Positions 25,401 to 35,224 of a stretch of 64,000 nucleotides of DNA are shown here, in pieces (within the stretch, counting starts at the first letter, position 1; each line of letters begins with the position of its first letter). The DNA is taken from assembly GCF_001687665.2 (NCBI RefSeq), contig NZ_CP016543.2, forward strand, positions 1,612,001 to 1,676,000, given 5' to 3'. The notes under the pieces are model-generated. The model was not told the origin of the DNA. It did not search any database and was given only the letters and a program-made list of their open reading frames with translations. The translations under genes and the position numbers were made by a program. Origin of the DNA: Planococcus donghaensis. GTDB taxonomy: Bacteria > Bacillota > Bacilli > Bacillales_A > Planococcaceae.

Positions 25401-26693
25401 ATGGCAGACTATAAAAAGAATAGTATTTCCTTAACGGGGGCTGTCGGATTAGGAACAGGCGTGATGATTAGCGCAGGGATTTTCGCCTTACTTGGCCAAG
25501 TCGCACAACTTGCAGGAGCTTGGTTTCCATTAATATTTATTGCTGGGGGACTTGTTACTGCGTTTAGTGCTTATTCTTATATTAGGCTAAGCAATGAGTT
25601 TCCATCAGCAGGTGGAATTGGCATGTTTTTAGTTCAAGCTTATGGTAAGGGGACGATCACAGCTGCAGCTGCCTTATTAATGGCCATTTCAATGGTTATT
25701 AACCAAAGTTTGGTTGCTAGAACATTTGGTACGTACACCTTACAACTTTTTGATGTGGATCAATCAAGTTATCTTGTTCCATTATTGGGGGTTGGGTTAC
25801 TAACTTTCGCATTTCTAGTGAATATTTCTGGGAATAGTTTTATCCAGTCGTTTACATCCGTAGCGTCATTATTGAAAATTGCGGGATTAGCTGTGTTTGG
25901 AATAGGCGGATTAAGCGTCGCAGGATTTTCATTTGCACCCGCAGAGAGTGGTGGCAATTCGGTAGATCCTACCATTGCAAGCTATATTGCTGCGGTAGCA
26001 TTAACAATTTTAGCTTTCAAAGGGTTTACTACGATTACCAATAGTGGTTCTGAAATAACCAAACCTAAGAAAAATGTAGGTAGAGCCATTATGATTTCGA
26101 TTTCAGTTAGTTTACTTGTGTACTTATTAATCGCATGGTCAGTTTCTAGTAATTTGCCGTTGGACCAAATTATTAAAACAAAAGATTATGCACTTGCTGA
26201 AGCCGCTAGACCTGCATTTGGCGATTATGGACTTTGGTTTACTGTTGCTATAGCCATTATCGCAACAATTTCTGGAATTATCGCAAGTGTATTTGCTGTC
26301 TCTCGAATGTTAGCAATGTTAACAGATATGAAACTAATTCCTCATAAACATTTTGGTATGCCAGGGGATATTCAAATGCATACCTTGGTTTACACAATCG
26401 TGTTGGCGATGTTCCTAACCATCTTTTTCGACTTGAGTCGAATTGCTTCAATGGGGGCAATTTTATATTTGGTTATGGATATGATTATTCATTTGGGCGT
26501 GTTCAAGCATTTACGCAAAAAAGTGGGAGCCAATTCTGTGATCGTGCTAACAGCTTTATCATTAGATGCCATCATACTTACTGCCTTTATATGGGTGAAG
26601 ATAAACTCTGATTTATTTGTAGTCGGTGTCTCATTTGTGTTTATCCTGCTAATTTTTGCAGGAGAGCGTTTCTTTTTAAAACGTACTGCTTAA
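25401..26693 (+). CDS. APC superfamily amino acid/amine permease
   Basis: A 430-residue permease with about 12 helices, from ATG 25401 (GGAGG eight bases upstream). The first helix has the broken unwound motif GLGTGVMISAGIFALLG typical of the APC fold, and the loop ITNSGSEITKPKKNVGRAI marks the amino acid/polyamine/organocation group. The substrate cannot be told. It is monocistronic and shares a terminator with the convergent multicopper oxidase gene. Confidence 0.88.
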   Translation: MADYKKNSISLTGAVGLGTGVMISAGIFALLGQVAQLAGAWFPLIFIAGGLVTAFSAYSYIRLSNEFPSAGGIGMFLVQAYGKGTITAAAALLMAISMVINQSLVARTFGTYTLQLFDVDQSSYLVPLLGVGLLTFAFLVNISGNSFIQSFTSVASLLKIAGLAVFGIGGLSVAGFSFAPAESGGNSVDPTIASYIAAVALTILAFKGFTTITNSGSEITKPKKNVGRAIMISISVSLLVYLLIAWSVSSNLPLDQIIKTKDYALAEAARPAFGDYGLWFTVAIAIIATISGIIASVFAVSRMLAMLTDMKLIPHKHFGMPGDIQMHTLVYTIVLAMFLTIFFDLSRIASMGAILYLVMDMIIHLGVFKHLRKKVGANSVIVLTALSLDAIILTAFIWVKINSDLFVVGVSFVFILLIFAGERFFLKRTA

Positions 26694-26726
26694 CCGATTT
26701 ATAAATGTCGTAAAACTAAGCAAATA

Positions 26727-26777
26727 AATACCCCCGCAGAGCCAAGATTCGAGCTGGCTGTGCGGGGGTAATTTTTA
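26727..26777. terminator. GC-rich bidirectional terminator
   Basis: TACCCCCGCA pairs with TGCGGGGGTA and AGCC with GGCT inside, with ATTTTTATT following on the plus strand. It serves two convergent genes. Confidence 0.85.
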
Positions 26778-26781
26778 TTGG

Positions 26782-28284
26782 TTAATAGATTTCAATTTGT
26801 CCCATCATACCATTGTCTTCATGTTCTAATATATGACAATGAAATACGTATACGCCTTTCTCTGGGAATGTGACGAGTATTTTCACTTTTTCTCCTGGAT
26901 TAACTAATATACTGTCTTTTAAACCTTGTTCGTCTGGATCTACTTCTTTACCATCACGAGATATAACTTTAAATTGAGTCCCGTGAATGTGGAACGGGTG
27001 AATCATACCACCCATCATATCTTTTTTATTGTAAACTTCCCACACCTCGGTCACGCCTTGTTCTTGGCGTAAATCAATGCGGTCGGCATCGAATTTCTTG
27101 CCATTAATGGTTACCATGTCCATCATGCCAAACAATTCGATGTTTTTTTCAACAGGCATTTCTTTTTCTTCTTGAGATAGGAATGGCTCTTCAGTTGTCC
27201 ACATTTCAGTAGAATCTGCGGTAGCACCGTCAAGTTTCACATCAAATGGCAACAATTCAACGTCTTCATCATTTATGATAGCAAGCGATTCTTCGGCTGT
27301 TAGTTTTGAAAAATCTATTAGAATCTCTGCGCGCTCTGATGCCGCCAATGTCAATTCTTGAATCTCGACAGGTTCATCGAGCAAACTGCCATCAGATGCA
27401 ATTTGCGTAAAGCTAGCGCCATTGCTTAAACTAAATGTGTAGTTTCGTGCATTCGAGCCATTTAATAAACGGAAACGCATTATCGGTTCCGTAACCGTTA
27501 ATTTAGGATTGATTGTGCCATTAACGATAGAAACGTCTCCTAATGTGCCATCTTCATTCATAAGTTGATTGTAATTCAACTGTTTGTCTTCATCAAAAAG
27601 GCGATCTTGGAAAATCAGTGGAATATCGTTAACTCCATATTCGTTAGGTATAGCTGGGTCTTCCTTATCAGAGCTATCGATAAGCAACATACCTGATAAT
27701 CCTCTATATACTTGCTCAGCCGTCATTTCATGGACATGGGGATGATACCACAAAGTTGCGGCTGGCTGATCGGCTTCGAGCGTTATGATCCGACTTTCTC
27801 CAGGCTGAATTTCATCAAAGGGTCCTCCATCTATCTCACCGGCAACTTCAAGTCCGTGCCAATGAAATGTAGTAGTTTCGTTTAAGTCGTTTGTAATTTT
27901 AACATCTACTTTTTTGCCTTCTTCTATTGTGAGAGTAGGGCCTAGTAAGTCGCCATTGTATCCGTAAGTTTCAGTTGATATTCCATTGAAAAATTCGGTA
28001 GTTCCTTGTTGTGCAACGACTTCATAATCATAATTTTGACCCTGCTGCTTTTCAAGTAATGGAGGTATAGCTAATTCATTTGAACCTTCAGAAGAGGCAA
28101 GTGAAGGGACATTACCATGATTCATCATTGAACCCATACCGCCCTGATTCATTCCTCCCATGCTTTGTTCAGAATCTTCTCCGCCCATCATATTTGAATT
28201 CATGCCACCACTATTACCGGAACAAGCAGATAAAGTTATTGCTAAAAAAAACAAGAATCCGATCAATCCAAATTTTTTATTCAT
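26782..28284 (-). CDS. Multicopper oxidase lipoprotein
   Basis: A 500-residue extracytoplasmic multicopper oxidase. The signal peptide ends in lipobox LSAC (Cys21), so the mature protein is lipid-anchored. A Met/Gly-rich stretch (about residues 27-55, many GGM repeats) follows and may bind Cu(I). All four copper motifs are intact: HWHG at 141-144, HPHVH at 181-185, HPFHIHG at about 429-435 and HCHILEHEDNGMM at about 482-494. Such enzymes oxidise Cu(I), Fe(II), Mn(II) or phenols with oxygen. Beside a CopB ATPase, cuprous oxidase function is most likely. ATG 28284 is chosen for the signal peptide; a longer frame reaching 28407 is not needed. Confidence 0.93.
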   Translation of the reverse strand: MNKKFGLIGFLFFLAITLSACSGNSGGMNSNMMGGEDSEQSMGGMNQGGMGSMMNHGNVPSLASSEGSNELAIPPLLEKQQGQNYDYEVVAQQGTTEFFNGISTETYGYNGDLLGPTLTIEEGKKVDVKITNDLNETTTFHWHGLEVAGEIDGGPFDEIQPGESRIITLEADQPAATLWYHPHVHEMTAEQVYRGLSGMLLIDSSDKEDPAIPNEYGVNDIPLIFQDRLFDEDKQLNYNQLMNEDGTLGDVSIVNGTINPKLTVTEPIMRFRLLNGSNARNYTFSLSNGASFTQIASDGSLLDEPVEIQELTLAASERAEILIDFSKLTAEESLAIINDEDVELLPFDVKLDGATADSTEMWTTEEPFLSQEEKEMPVEKNIELFGMMDMVTINGKKFDADRIDLRQEQGVTEVWEVYNKKDMMGGMIHPFHIHGTQFKVISRDGKEVDPDEQGLKDSILVNPGEKVKILVTFPEKGVYVFHCHILEHEDNGMMGQIEIY

Positions 28285-28472
28285 TATATACCCTTCTTTC
28301 TTATCCGTAATATTTCTACTGTACCCAAAAGATATGCACATCTCGTGCAGGAATAGTGTCACTATGATGTACATCCGGATAAGGGGCAAAGAAGGATCCC
28401 TCTGCACAAAAAATCAAAATTATTCCTTTACACTTATTTTAGAACTGATAGATAGAAAGTAGGAGAACAGCG

Positions 28473-29378
28473 ATGATAAAGCAGTTAAGATCGATGATTA
28501 TAATGAGTGCGGTGATTTTAACAGGATGTAGTGACAGCGCTGAGTCCAAAAAAGAAATTCCGTATAGTGGGGAACTCAATCATGTTCATGGAATAGGCTA
28601 CGCTGGTAATAATGGTGGATTGTATTTTGCGGCTCATGCAGGGATGAAAATTTATCGTGAAGGAAGTTGGTTCGCCATTTCCGACGACTTTTTCGATTAT
28701 ATGGGATTTAACGCAATAGACCAAGGCTTTTATACATCAGGACATCCGAGTGCCGACTCAACTATGCCAAATCCACTTGGGATTCAAAAAAGTTTAGATG
28801 GCGGAAAATCTTTGGAACCTATTGCTTTTGAAGGAGAAACGGATTTTCATGCAATGGCTGTTGGATATGTTAGTCATGATATTTTCTTATTAAACCCAGA
28901 AGCCAATTCCGAATTAGCAGCTGGTTTTTATAAACGCACAAGTACGGATGATCAATGGGATGCTGTGAATGCAGCAGGATTAGAAGGAGAACTTTCAGCG
29001 CTTGCTCTACATCCTAGTGACTCTAATTTTGTTGCAGCAGCAACATCTACTGGAGTGTACGTCTCAGGAGATGGTGGAGAACAATTTGATCGAATTACAA
29101 ATGAAGTAGCTCGTGGAACAGCCGTTTTCTTTAATGAAACCGAATTGTATTACGCAAGCTATGAAGATAGTGCAAGATTGACAAAATATACAATTACAAC
29201 AAAAAAAGAAGAACAAGTCAATTTACCAAATCCTACGCAAGATGCGGTAGCTTTTATTTCTCAAAATCCTGCAAATAAAGACGAAATTGGGTTATACACT
29301 CTGCAAGGAGAAGTTTTTTTAACCCAAGATAATGGGGGTACGTGGTTGCCTTTACTTCAAGAAGGCAAAGTAGATTAA
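28473..29378 (+). CDS. BNR/sortilin-like lipoprotein (F510_1955-type glycosylhydrolase family)
   Basis: A 301-residue lipoprotein with lipobox LTGCSDS (Cys19). The mature part begins with LNHVHGIGYAGNNGGLYFAA and contains BNR-like Asp-box features (SLDGGKS, SGDGGEQF, TQDNGGTW), indicating a beta-propeller. It matches the family annotated F510_1955 glycosylhydrolase, for which I know no proven activity. It lies 40 bases upstream of the CopB ATPase on the same strand, and such lipoproteins recur beside copper export genes in Bacillales, so a copper or metal role is likelier than glycan cleavage (inference). Confidence 0.8.
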   Translation: MIKQLRSMIIMSAVILTGCSDSAESKKEIPYSGELNHVHGIGYAGNNGGLYFAAHAGMKIYREGSWFAISDDFFDYMGFNAIDQGFYTSGHPSADSTMPNPLGIQKSLDGGKSLEPIAFEGETDFHAMAVGYVSHDIFLLNPEANSELAAGFYKRTSTDDQWDAVNAAGLEGELSALALHPSDSNFVAAATSTGVYVSGDGGEQFDRITNEVARGTAVFFNETELYYASYEDSARLTKYTITTKKEEQVNLPNPTQDAVAFISQNPANKDEIGLYTLQGEVFLTQDNGGTWLPLLQEGKVD

Positions 29379-29427
29379 CATAAAACGTTTATAGCTAAGG
29401 AGAAGCCAATAAAAAGGAGTGGTTAAG

Positions 29428-31473
29428 ATGAACGCTAAAAACTCACATCATAATCATGAAAAACAGACACCAGAACACGCACATGATAAAAAGAATGCAC
29501 ATCATTCAAATCACAATCACCAAGGTCACGGGAGACACGAGGATATGGTAGCTGATTTTAAAAAACGATTTTTTATATCCTTAATTTTAACTTTGCCAAT
29601 TTTAGCTTTGTCTCCAATGATTCAACATTTTTTTAGAGTCGATTGGCGCTTTGATAATGACCTATATATTTTATTTGTTTTGTCAACCATTGTTTTCTTT
29701 TATGGTGGATGGCCATTTTTAACAGGAGGAATTCGTGAACTTAAAGATAAAAATCCAGGCATGATGACCTTGATCGCATTAGCAATTACCATTGCTTATG
29801 GCTATAGTACACTGGTTGTCTTTGGCTGGGATGGCAATCAATTGTTTTGGGAATTGGCTACATTAGTTGTCATCATGTTACTTGGTCATTGGATTGAAAT
29901 GCGTTCGATTATGGGGGCTTCTAATGCTTTAGAGGAATTAATCCAGCTCATGCCAAGTGAAGCACATAAACTAGACGAAAATAACGATGTTCATGATGTG
30001 CCATTAGCGGACATCCAAAACAACGATCGATTGTTAGTTAAACCGGGCGAGAAAATTCCAGTAGATGGATTGATCATTGAAGGAAAATCAACAATTGATG
30101 AAGCTATGCTTACAGGGGAATCGCTTCCTATTGAAAAAGAAGAGGGAGACCAAGTTATTGGTGGCTCTGTAAATAATGAGGGTTCATTAATTGTTGAAGT
30201 AGAAAAAACAGGGGAAGCATCCTATTTATCGCAAGTGGTGAAGCTGGTAAAAGAAGCGCAAGAGTCTAAATCTAGAACACAAGATTTAACCAATCGCGCA
30301 GCCAAGTGGTTATTTTACTTAGCTATCGTAGCAGGACTTATAACCTTTTCTGTATGGATTCTCCTAGGCTTCACTGTAGATGTAGCAGTGGAACGAATGG
30401 TAACGGTTATGGTTATTACATGTCCTCATGCATTAGGTTTAGCAGCGCCCCTCGTAGTAGCCGTTTCAACATCAATATCGGCTAAAAAAGGGTTGTTAAT
30501 TCGCAATCGTGCAGGATTTGAAGACGCACGCCACTTAAACGCAGTAGTTTTTGATAAAACAGGCACATTAACAAAAGGGGAATTCGGTGTTACCAATATT
30601 ATACCGAGTGGCGATTATACAAAAGATGAAGTTCTGCAGTTTGCTGCTGCGATTGAACAAAATTCAGAGCATCCCATTGCGACGGGTATTGTGAGTTCTG
30701 CGAAAGATCAAGGACTTGAACAGAAAAGAGTAACAGACTTCGAATCGATTACCGGAAAAGGCATTCAAGGACAAGTAGGCGGTCAGAAAATAAATGTAGT
30801 AAGTCCAAAGTATGTAAATGATAATAATCTAAGCTTTGATGAACAGCAGTTTAATGAGTTATCAGAAGAAGGGAAAACAGTTGTATTTGTATTAGTCGAA
30901 GACCAACTCGCTGGTATGATTGCGCTCGCTGATATCGTACGAGAAACTGCTAAAGAAGCCGTATCGGCGCTGAAAGAACAAGGGATTCATTCAATTATGT
31001 TGACAGGGGACAATCAAAAAGTAGCGAATTGGGTAGCCAAACAACTTGGCATTGACGAAGTTTACGCAGAAGTGCTGCCAGATGATAAAGCCAACCAAAT
31101 TAAAGAAATTAAAGATAAAGGTTGGAAAGTGGCGATGACTGGAGATGGTGTTAATGATGCACCAGCACTAGCAACAGCTCATTTAGGAATTGCAATTGGA
31201 GCGGGAACGGACGTTGCGATGGAAACAGCGGATGTTATTCTTGTTCAGAGCAACCCGAATGATGTAGTCGAATTAATGGAATTATCGAAAAAAACTTATC
31301 GAAAAATGGTTCAAAATTTATGGTGGGCAACGGGATACAATATATTTGCGATTCCATTAGCAGCCGGTGTTTTAGCGCCATGGGGAATTATTGTGAGTCC
31401 GGCAGTGGGAGCGGTATTAATGAGTTTGAGTACGATAATTGTGGCTATTAATGCGAAGCTATTAAAAGAATAA
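29428..31473 (+). CDS. copB: Copper-exporting P1B-type ATPase, CopB group
   Basis: A 681-residue heavy-metal ATPase. Residues 7-38 are strikingly His-rich ([20 protein letters not shown] and more) in place of a CxxC metal domain. The membrane metal site is TCPHALG (about residues 331-337), the CPH signature of the P1B-3 CopB group. The phosphorylation site DKTGTLTKG starts at about residue 375, and the hinge [10 protein letters not shown] is near 572. ATG 29428 is used, as AAGGAG abuts the alternative GTG at 29419. The CopB group expels Cu(II)/Cu(I). The neighbouring multicopper oxidase would oxidise exported copper. Confidence 0.93.
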   Translation: MNAKNSHHNHEKQTPEHAHDKKNAHHSNHNHQGHGRHEDMVADFKKRFFISLILTLPILALSPMIQHFFRVDWRFDNDLYILFVLSTIVFFYGGWPFLTGGIRELKDKNPGMMTLIALAITIAYGYSTLVVFGWDGNQLFWELATLVVIMLLGHWIEMRSIMGASNALEELIQLMPSEAHKLDENNDVHDVPLADIQNNDRLLVKPGEKIPVDGLIIEGKSTIDEAMLTGESLPIEKEEGDQVIGGSVNNEGSLIVEVEKTGEASYLSQVVKLVKEAQESKSRTQDLTNRAAKWLFYLAIVAGLITFSVWILLGFTVDVAVERMVTVMVITCPHALGLAAPLVVAVSTSISAKKGLLIRNRAGFEDARHLNAVVFDKTGTLTKGEFGVTNIIPSGDYTKDEVLQFAAAIEQNSEHPIATGIVSSAKDQGLEQKRVTDFESITGKGIQGQVGGQKINVVSPKYVNDNNLSFDEQQFNELSEEGKTVVFVLVEDQLAGMIALADIVRETAKEAVSALKEQGIHSIMLTGDNQKVANWVAKQLGIDEVYAEVLPDDKANQIKEIKDKGWKVAMTGDGVNDAPALATAHLGIAIGAGTDVAMETADVILVQSNPNDVVELMELSKKTYRKMVQNLWWATGYNIFAIPLAAGVLAPWGIIVSPAVGAVLMSLSTIIVAINAKLLKE

Positions 31474-31676
31474 TAGAAGAAACACAAATCCCTTTCTTGT
31501 GAAGTAGTGTGACAATATCGGGGTTTATTTTTGTACTTACAAGTAATACAAAAAAAGTTAAGAATTTTCACTCCTTTTTTGCATTTTTAGATAGCTTCTT
31601 GCTAAATTTCCTGTAATATGAAATTAAAGATGTAAAAAGTAAAATTTTAACTAGGCAAATAGAAGGGGGCGCAAAC

Positions 31677-32975
31677 TTGAACATGAAATCAAAATGGATC
31701 GTGACCAATATTTCAATTGTATTGGCCCTCTCTCTATACACCACTACATCAAACGCAACCACATTAAGTGAGCTTGAAAAAAAGCAGCAAGAAACAGAAC
31801 AAAAGAAAAGTGAATTGCATTCTGGTATAGAAGAAAAAACAAATGCCATCAGTACAAACCAAACAAAGTTATTTGAAATTATGGAGAAAATAACAGAATT
31901 AACGAATAAAATTAACGAAATGGAATATTATATCGTAGAAGTTCAAGAGGAAATTAATCAACGGAAAATTGAAATTGATGAGTTGCAAAATTCAATTGAA
32001 GCATTTGAAAACAAAATAGCAGAGCGCACAGAATTGTTAAAAGAACGTGTTCGTGCTATACAAATGAGTGGAGGATCAATCGATTATATCGATGTTCTGC
32101 TAAGTGCTAATAGTTTTGTTGATTTTATCGACCGGTTCTCGGCTGTAAACACATTAATAGAAGCAGACCGTGAAATCATGTTACAGCAAGTTGAAGACAC
32201 TAAACTATTAGCTAAACAAAAAGCAATTGTGGAAACCAAACTTGAAGAACAAAAAGAGCGTCAATCCGCACTTCAAGAACTAAACAATTCAATAGCAGCT
32301 CAAAAGAAAGAACATGCTGAATATGTTGTGAAACTAACAGCAGAACAACAGCGATTAGCAAAAGCAAAATCCGAATTGGAAAATCGATTTGAAGAAGAAT
32401 TGGAACTGAGCGAGAAACTAGAAAAGCAAATCAGTGCAGAACAAGCTCGCCTTGCTGAATTGGCAAGAAAAGCGGAAGAAGAACGTAAGCGAAAAGCCGC
32501 AGAAGAAGAGCGGTTACGACAAGCTTCAAGCAATCAATCATCTGTGAATATTACGCAAAAAATCGCAAACTCTCCTTTTATTAGACCTGCAGCGGGCAGA
32601 TACACTTCTGGATTTGGTGGTCGGGACATAGGGGATGGAGCGGAAACACATTTAGGTTATGATATCGCGAATGCAACTGGGACATCAGTTGTCGCAGCCG
32701 CAGATGGATATGTATCTTTTGCAGGAGTCATGGGTGGATATGGCAACGTTGTGATTCTTACACACTCTATCAACGGTCAAACGCACGCGACAGTATACGC
32801 GCACTTAAATTCAATAAATGTATCTGTCAGTCAATTTGTATCACAAGGTGAGCAAGTTGGCGGCATGGGGAACACGGGGCGTTCGACTGGAACTCATGTA
32901 CATTTCGAAGTGCACGTAGGTCCTTGGAATGGATCAAGATCAAACGCTGTAGATCCAGCTCAATATATATGGTAA
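31677..32975 (+). CDS. Secreted coiled-coil LytM (M23) peptidoglycan hydrolase
   Basis: A 432-residue EnvC/CwlO-like protein: signal peptide (about 1-27), a long charged coiled coil (about 30-280) and a C-terminal M23 LytM domain (about 305-430). Zinc ligands are visible in HLGYDIA (His, Asp) and GTHVHFEVH (His-x-His). The coiled coil fits regulation by FtsEX-type partners or self-inhibition. The TTG at 31677 has AAGGGGG seven bases upstream; an ATG six bases later is the alternative. It is followed by a terminator and a SpoIIP gene in the same orientation. Confidence 0.88.
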   Translation: MNMKSKWIVTNISIVLALSLYTTTSNATTLSELEKKQQETEQKKSELHSGIEEKTNAISTNQTKLFEIMEKITELTNKINEMEYYIVEVQEEINQRKIEIDELQNSIEAFENKIAERTELLKERVRAIQMSGGSIDYIDVLLSANSFVDFIDRFSAVNTLIEADREIMLQQVEDTKLLAKQKAIVETKLEEQKERQSALQELNNSIAAQKKEHAEYVVKLTAEQQRLAKAKSELENRFEEELELSEKLEKQISAEQARLAELARKAEEERKRKAAEEERLRQASSNQSSVNITQKIANSPFIRPAAGRYTSGFGGRDIGDGAETHLGYDIANATGTSVVAAADGYVSFAGVMGGYGNVVILTHSINGQTHATVYAHLNSINVSVSQFVSQGEQVGGMGNTGRSTGTHVHFEVHVGPWNGSRSNAVDPAQYIW

Positions 32976-32982
32976 ACGTTTT

Positions 32983-33021
32983 AAACAATCGTCCCTGTTT
33001 ACAAGTGACGATTGTTTTTTT
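32983..33021 (+). terminator. Hairpin terminator
   Basis: AAACAATCGTC pairs with GACGATTGTTT, followed by a T-run, between the LytM and SpoIIP genes. Confidence 0.8.
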
Positions 33022-33057
33022 ATCTTCTAAAAATATTTTTGTAAAGTAGGTCAAAAT

Positions 33058-34122
33058 GTGGCAAATAAAAACGAAATAACAAATACACCCAATAAAAGCA
33101 AAAAGAAAAAATCGAAATCAACAGGATTCTTCTATCTATTAGTCATCTTCATAGCCAGTTTATTACTTGTTGCTTTAGCATTTGTTTACAAAGGTTTAAA
33201 AGAAGATGCGACAAGTAGTTCTCAAACTAATGATCCAAGCTCGTCAGAATCGGCTGATGCAAGCAAGTTTTCATTTTACTTTAACCTACTCAATCCGTTT
33301 GGCGAAAAACCGGACGCTTCTGAGCCTAAGGTGGAGGCCAGTTTAAAAACCGGGCAGCAAGCAAGTGATGAATTTCTTCCGCCCATGAAAACTTTTATAG
33401 ATGAAAAGGAATTATCTTCAAGCTTTAATGAAGCTTTGTTTGATGATATAAGTTCTAGAACAAATATCGACACGGGACATTCAACCTTAGACAAAGACGT
33501 CATCTATATATATCAGAGTCATAGTAGAGAAGCATTTTTACCATATTTAAAAAACGTAAATGAACCCGAAGAAGCTTTTCATTCAAAAGCAAATGTAACA
33601 TTAGTGGGAAAAATGCTAGGAAAAGCACTAGAACGAAGAGGAATAGGATCAACAGTTAATTCTACAGACAATATTCAAGAACTAAATTCAAGAGGTATGA
33701 ACTACGGAAGCTCTTATTTAGTGGCGGGGGAACAAGTAAAAGCAGCAATCCAAGACAATCCAGATTTAGAAGTTTTTATCGATATTCACCGAGATTCCTT
33801 GCGTAAAGATTCTACAACGGTCAACGTAAACGGAAATGATTATGCACGGATATTGTTTATAGTAGGAACAGGTCACAAAGAATTTAAAAAAAATTTAGCT
33901 TTTGCAAAAGAGTTGCAATTGCAACTTGATACAAAATATCCAAATTTATCAAAGGGAATATTAGAAAAAGATAAGAGCCAAGGTAACGGCGTATACAATC
34001 AGAACTTAGCTGCCAACGCAATTATTGTTGAAATAGGTGGTGTTGATAATACCGTAGATGAACTTTACTTGTCTGTCGAGGCATTGGCGGATGTATTGAG
34101 CGATAATTATTGGCATGAATAA
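33058..34122 (+). CDS. spoIIP: SpoIIP-like N-acetylmuramoyl-L-alanine amidase
   Basis: A 354-residue protein with a single membrane helix (about 21-42), a Ser-rich linker and a C-terminal SpoIIP domain (about 140-350). Conserved stretches are YIYQSHSREAFLPYL, FIDIHRDSLR and NAIIVEIGGVDNTVDELY, which supply the expected His and Glu residues. SpoIIP is the amidase/endopeptidase that thins septal peptidoglycan during engulfment with SpoIID and SpoIIM. It is not next to gpr as in the usual arrangement. The GTG start has only a weak AGTAGGT site. It suggests a spore-forming ancestry, or a second SpoIIP paralogue. Confidence 0.85.
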   Translation: MANKNEITNTPNKSKKKKSKSTGFFYLLVIFIASLLLVALAFVYKGLKEDATSSSQTNDPSSSESADASKFSFYFNLLNPFGEKPDASEPKVEASLKTGQQASDEFLPPMKTFIDEKELSSSFNEALFDDISSRTNIDTGHSTLDKDVIYIYQSHSREAFLPYLKNVNEPEEAFHSKANVTLVGKMLGKALERRGIGSTVNSTDNIQELNSRGMNYGSSYLVAGEQVKAAIQDNPDLEVFIDIHRDSLRKDSTTVNVNGNDYARILFIVGTGHKEFKKNLAFAKELQLQLDTKYPNLSKGILEKDKSQGNGVYNQNLAANAIIVEIGGVDNTVDELYLSVEALADVLSDNYWHE

Positions 34123-34441
34123 TTAACTGTAGGAAGGCTCAGTAGTTCTAAATCCTTCCTCACCAAGTATATAAGGTAATAAAATGTTAAATATATGAAA
34201 TAATCCTCATTTTGAAAATTTCTTTCAATAAATTACAGAAAAATATAAATATTTATAGATTTAGGTATATATTCCCTGTATAATGTAGAAAGATAATAGT
34301 AAAGGCTCATTTTATGTTAGCGTACGATTATTTCGTAGGGCAAGGGTGTTGTATAAACTGTATTTTACATAAGTCACATACAAACCTTTACAATTAATGA
34401 GCTTCTTTATTATCTAAACTAAAAGTGAAAGGGTGGTTATT
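34123..34441 (+). promoter_or_regulatory. Promoter and structured 5' leader of the coiled-coil protein gene
   Basis: TATAAT at 34279-34284 is a good -10, with only a weak -35 (TAGATT) 17 bases before it. The implied leader is about 150 nt. It contains GCTCATT (34305-34311) complementary to AATGAGC (34396-34402), extended by AAAG/CTTT, and an internal hairpin TACGA-N5-TCGTA (34323-34337). No known riboswitch class was recognised. Confidence 0.4.
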
Positions 34442-35140
34442 ATGAAGAAAAAGTTTTTATCGATTTCGTTAATGCTTGTCCTATTAACTGGCGTAGCAAG
34501 TCCTACTTTGGCAGCTAGCGACAAAGATGTAGAAGAAGCAATAAAAATGATCGAAAAAACAAATGTTGAGATTGATGAAAAAATCGAAAAAGCCGTCATA
34601 AAAGCAGATGAATTGCAAGAAGATTACCTGCTAGACATTCGCAAAATTGAAGAGGGCGGTAAGGTTCTCGATGTTAAGATTGAAAAGAATGAAATGCTTG
34701 TTGAGTTAGAAATGTCTAGACATGATTTGAAAAAGCAAGTGAAACTAAAAGAAAAGTTAGATAAACTGGAAGAAAAAATGGCAGAAGAGCAAGCAAAAAT
34801 CGATAAAGAATTAGCAGAAATCAATTCGAAAATTACAGAACTAACACAAAGAATTGTAACTGCTGAGGATAAAGACACGAAGAAATTAGAAAAGAAATTA
34901 AATAAACTAACAGAAAAACTAAACACTAAATCAGTTAAGTTTGATGAAAAAACAACAAAATACACGTCTGAGTTAAATAAAGTGATTACAGATATTTACG
35001 ATGTAACACTTAAAATGTCTGCAGATACAATCGCAAAAGCTGCTGAAAAAGGCATTGAAGCAGAATGCAGTTGGAAGCTTGTTCGTTTTGCGGACCAATG
35101 GGTATGGATAGATCCAATTCGTGTAGTTGGAAGAAGATAA
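34442..35140 (+). CDS. Secreted coiled-coil protein of unknown function
   Basis: A 232-residue protein with a signal peptide (about 1-25, cut after LAAS). It is then almost wholly a Lys/Glu-rich coiled coil (about 30-195), with a short C-terminal part WKLVRFADQWVWIDPIRVVG. Composition resembles surface or wall-associated helical proteins. No catalytic domain is present. ATG 34442 follows AAAGGGTGG. A perfect hairpin terminator lies just behind it. The long leader upstream suggests post-transcriptional control. Confidence 0.7.
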   Translation: MKKKFLSISLMLVLLTGVASPTLAASDKDVEEAIKMIEKTNVEIDEKIEKAVIKADELQEDYLLDIRKIEEGGKVLDVKIEKNEMLVELEMSRHDLKKQVKLKEKLDKLEEKMAEEQAKIDKELAEINSKITELTQRIVTAEDKDTKKLEKKLNKLTEKLNTKSVKFDEKTTKYTSELNKVITDIYDVTLKMSADTIAKAAEKGIEAECSWKLVRFADQWVWIDPIRVVGRR

Positions 35141-35170
35141 TTTTTACAATTCAGTATTCGTTTGTAGTAC

Positions 35171-35207
35171 AATAAAGACGAGTTCATGATGAACTCGTCT
35201 TTATTCG
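35171..35207 (+). terminator. Strong hairpin terminator
   Basis: AATAAAGACGAGTTCA pairs perfectly with TGAACTCGTCTTTATT around TGA. It sits inside the extended frame of the next gene, which supports the later start of that gene at 35225. Confidence 0.85.
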
Positions 35208-35224
35208 TGTTGAGGTGGGATGAT

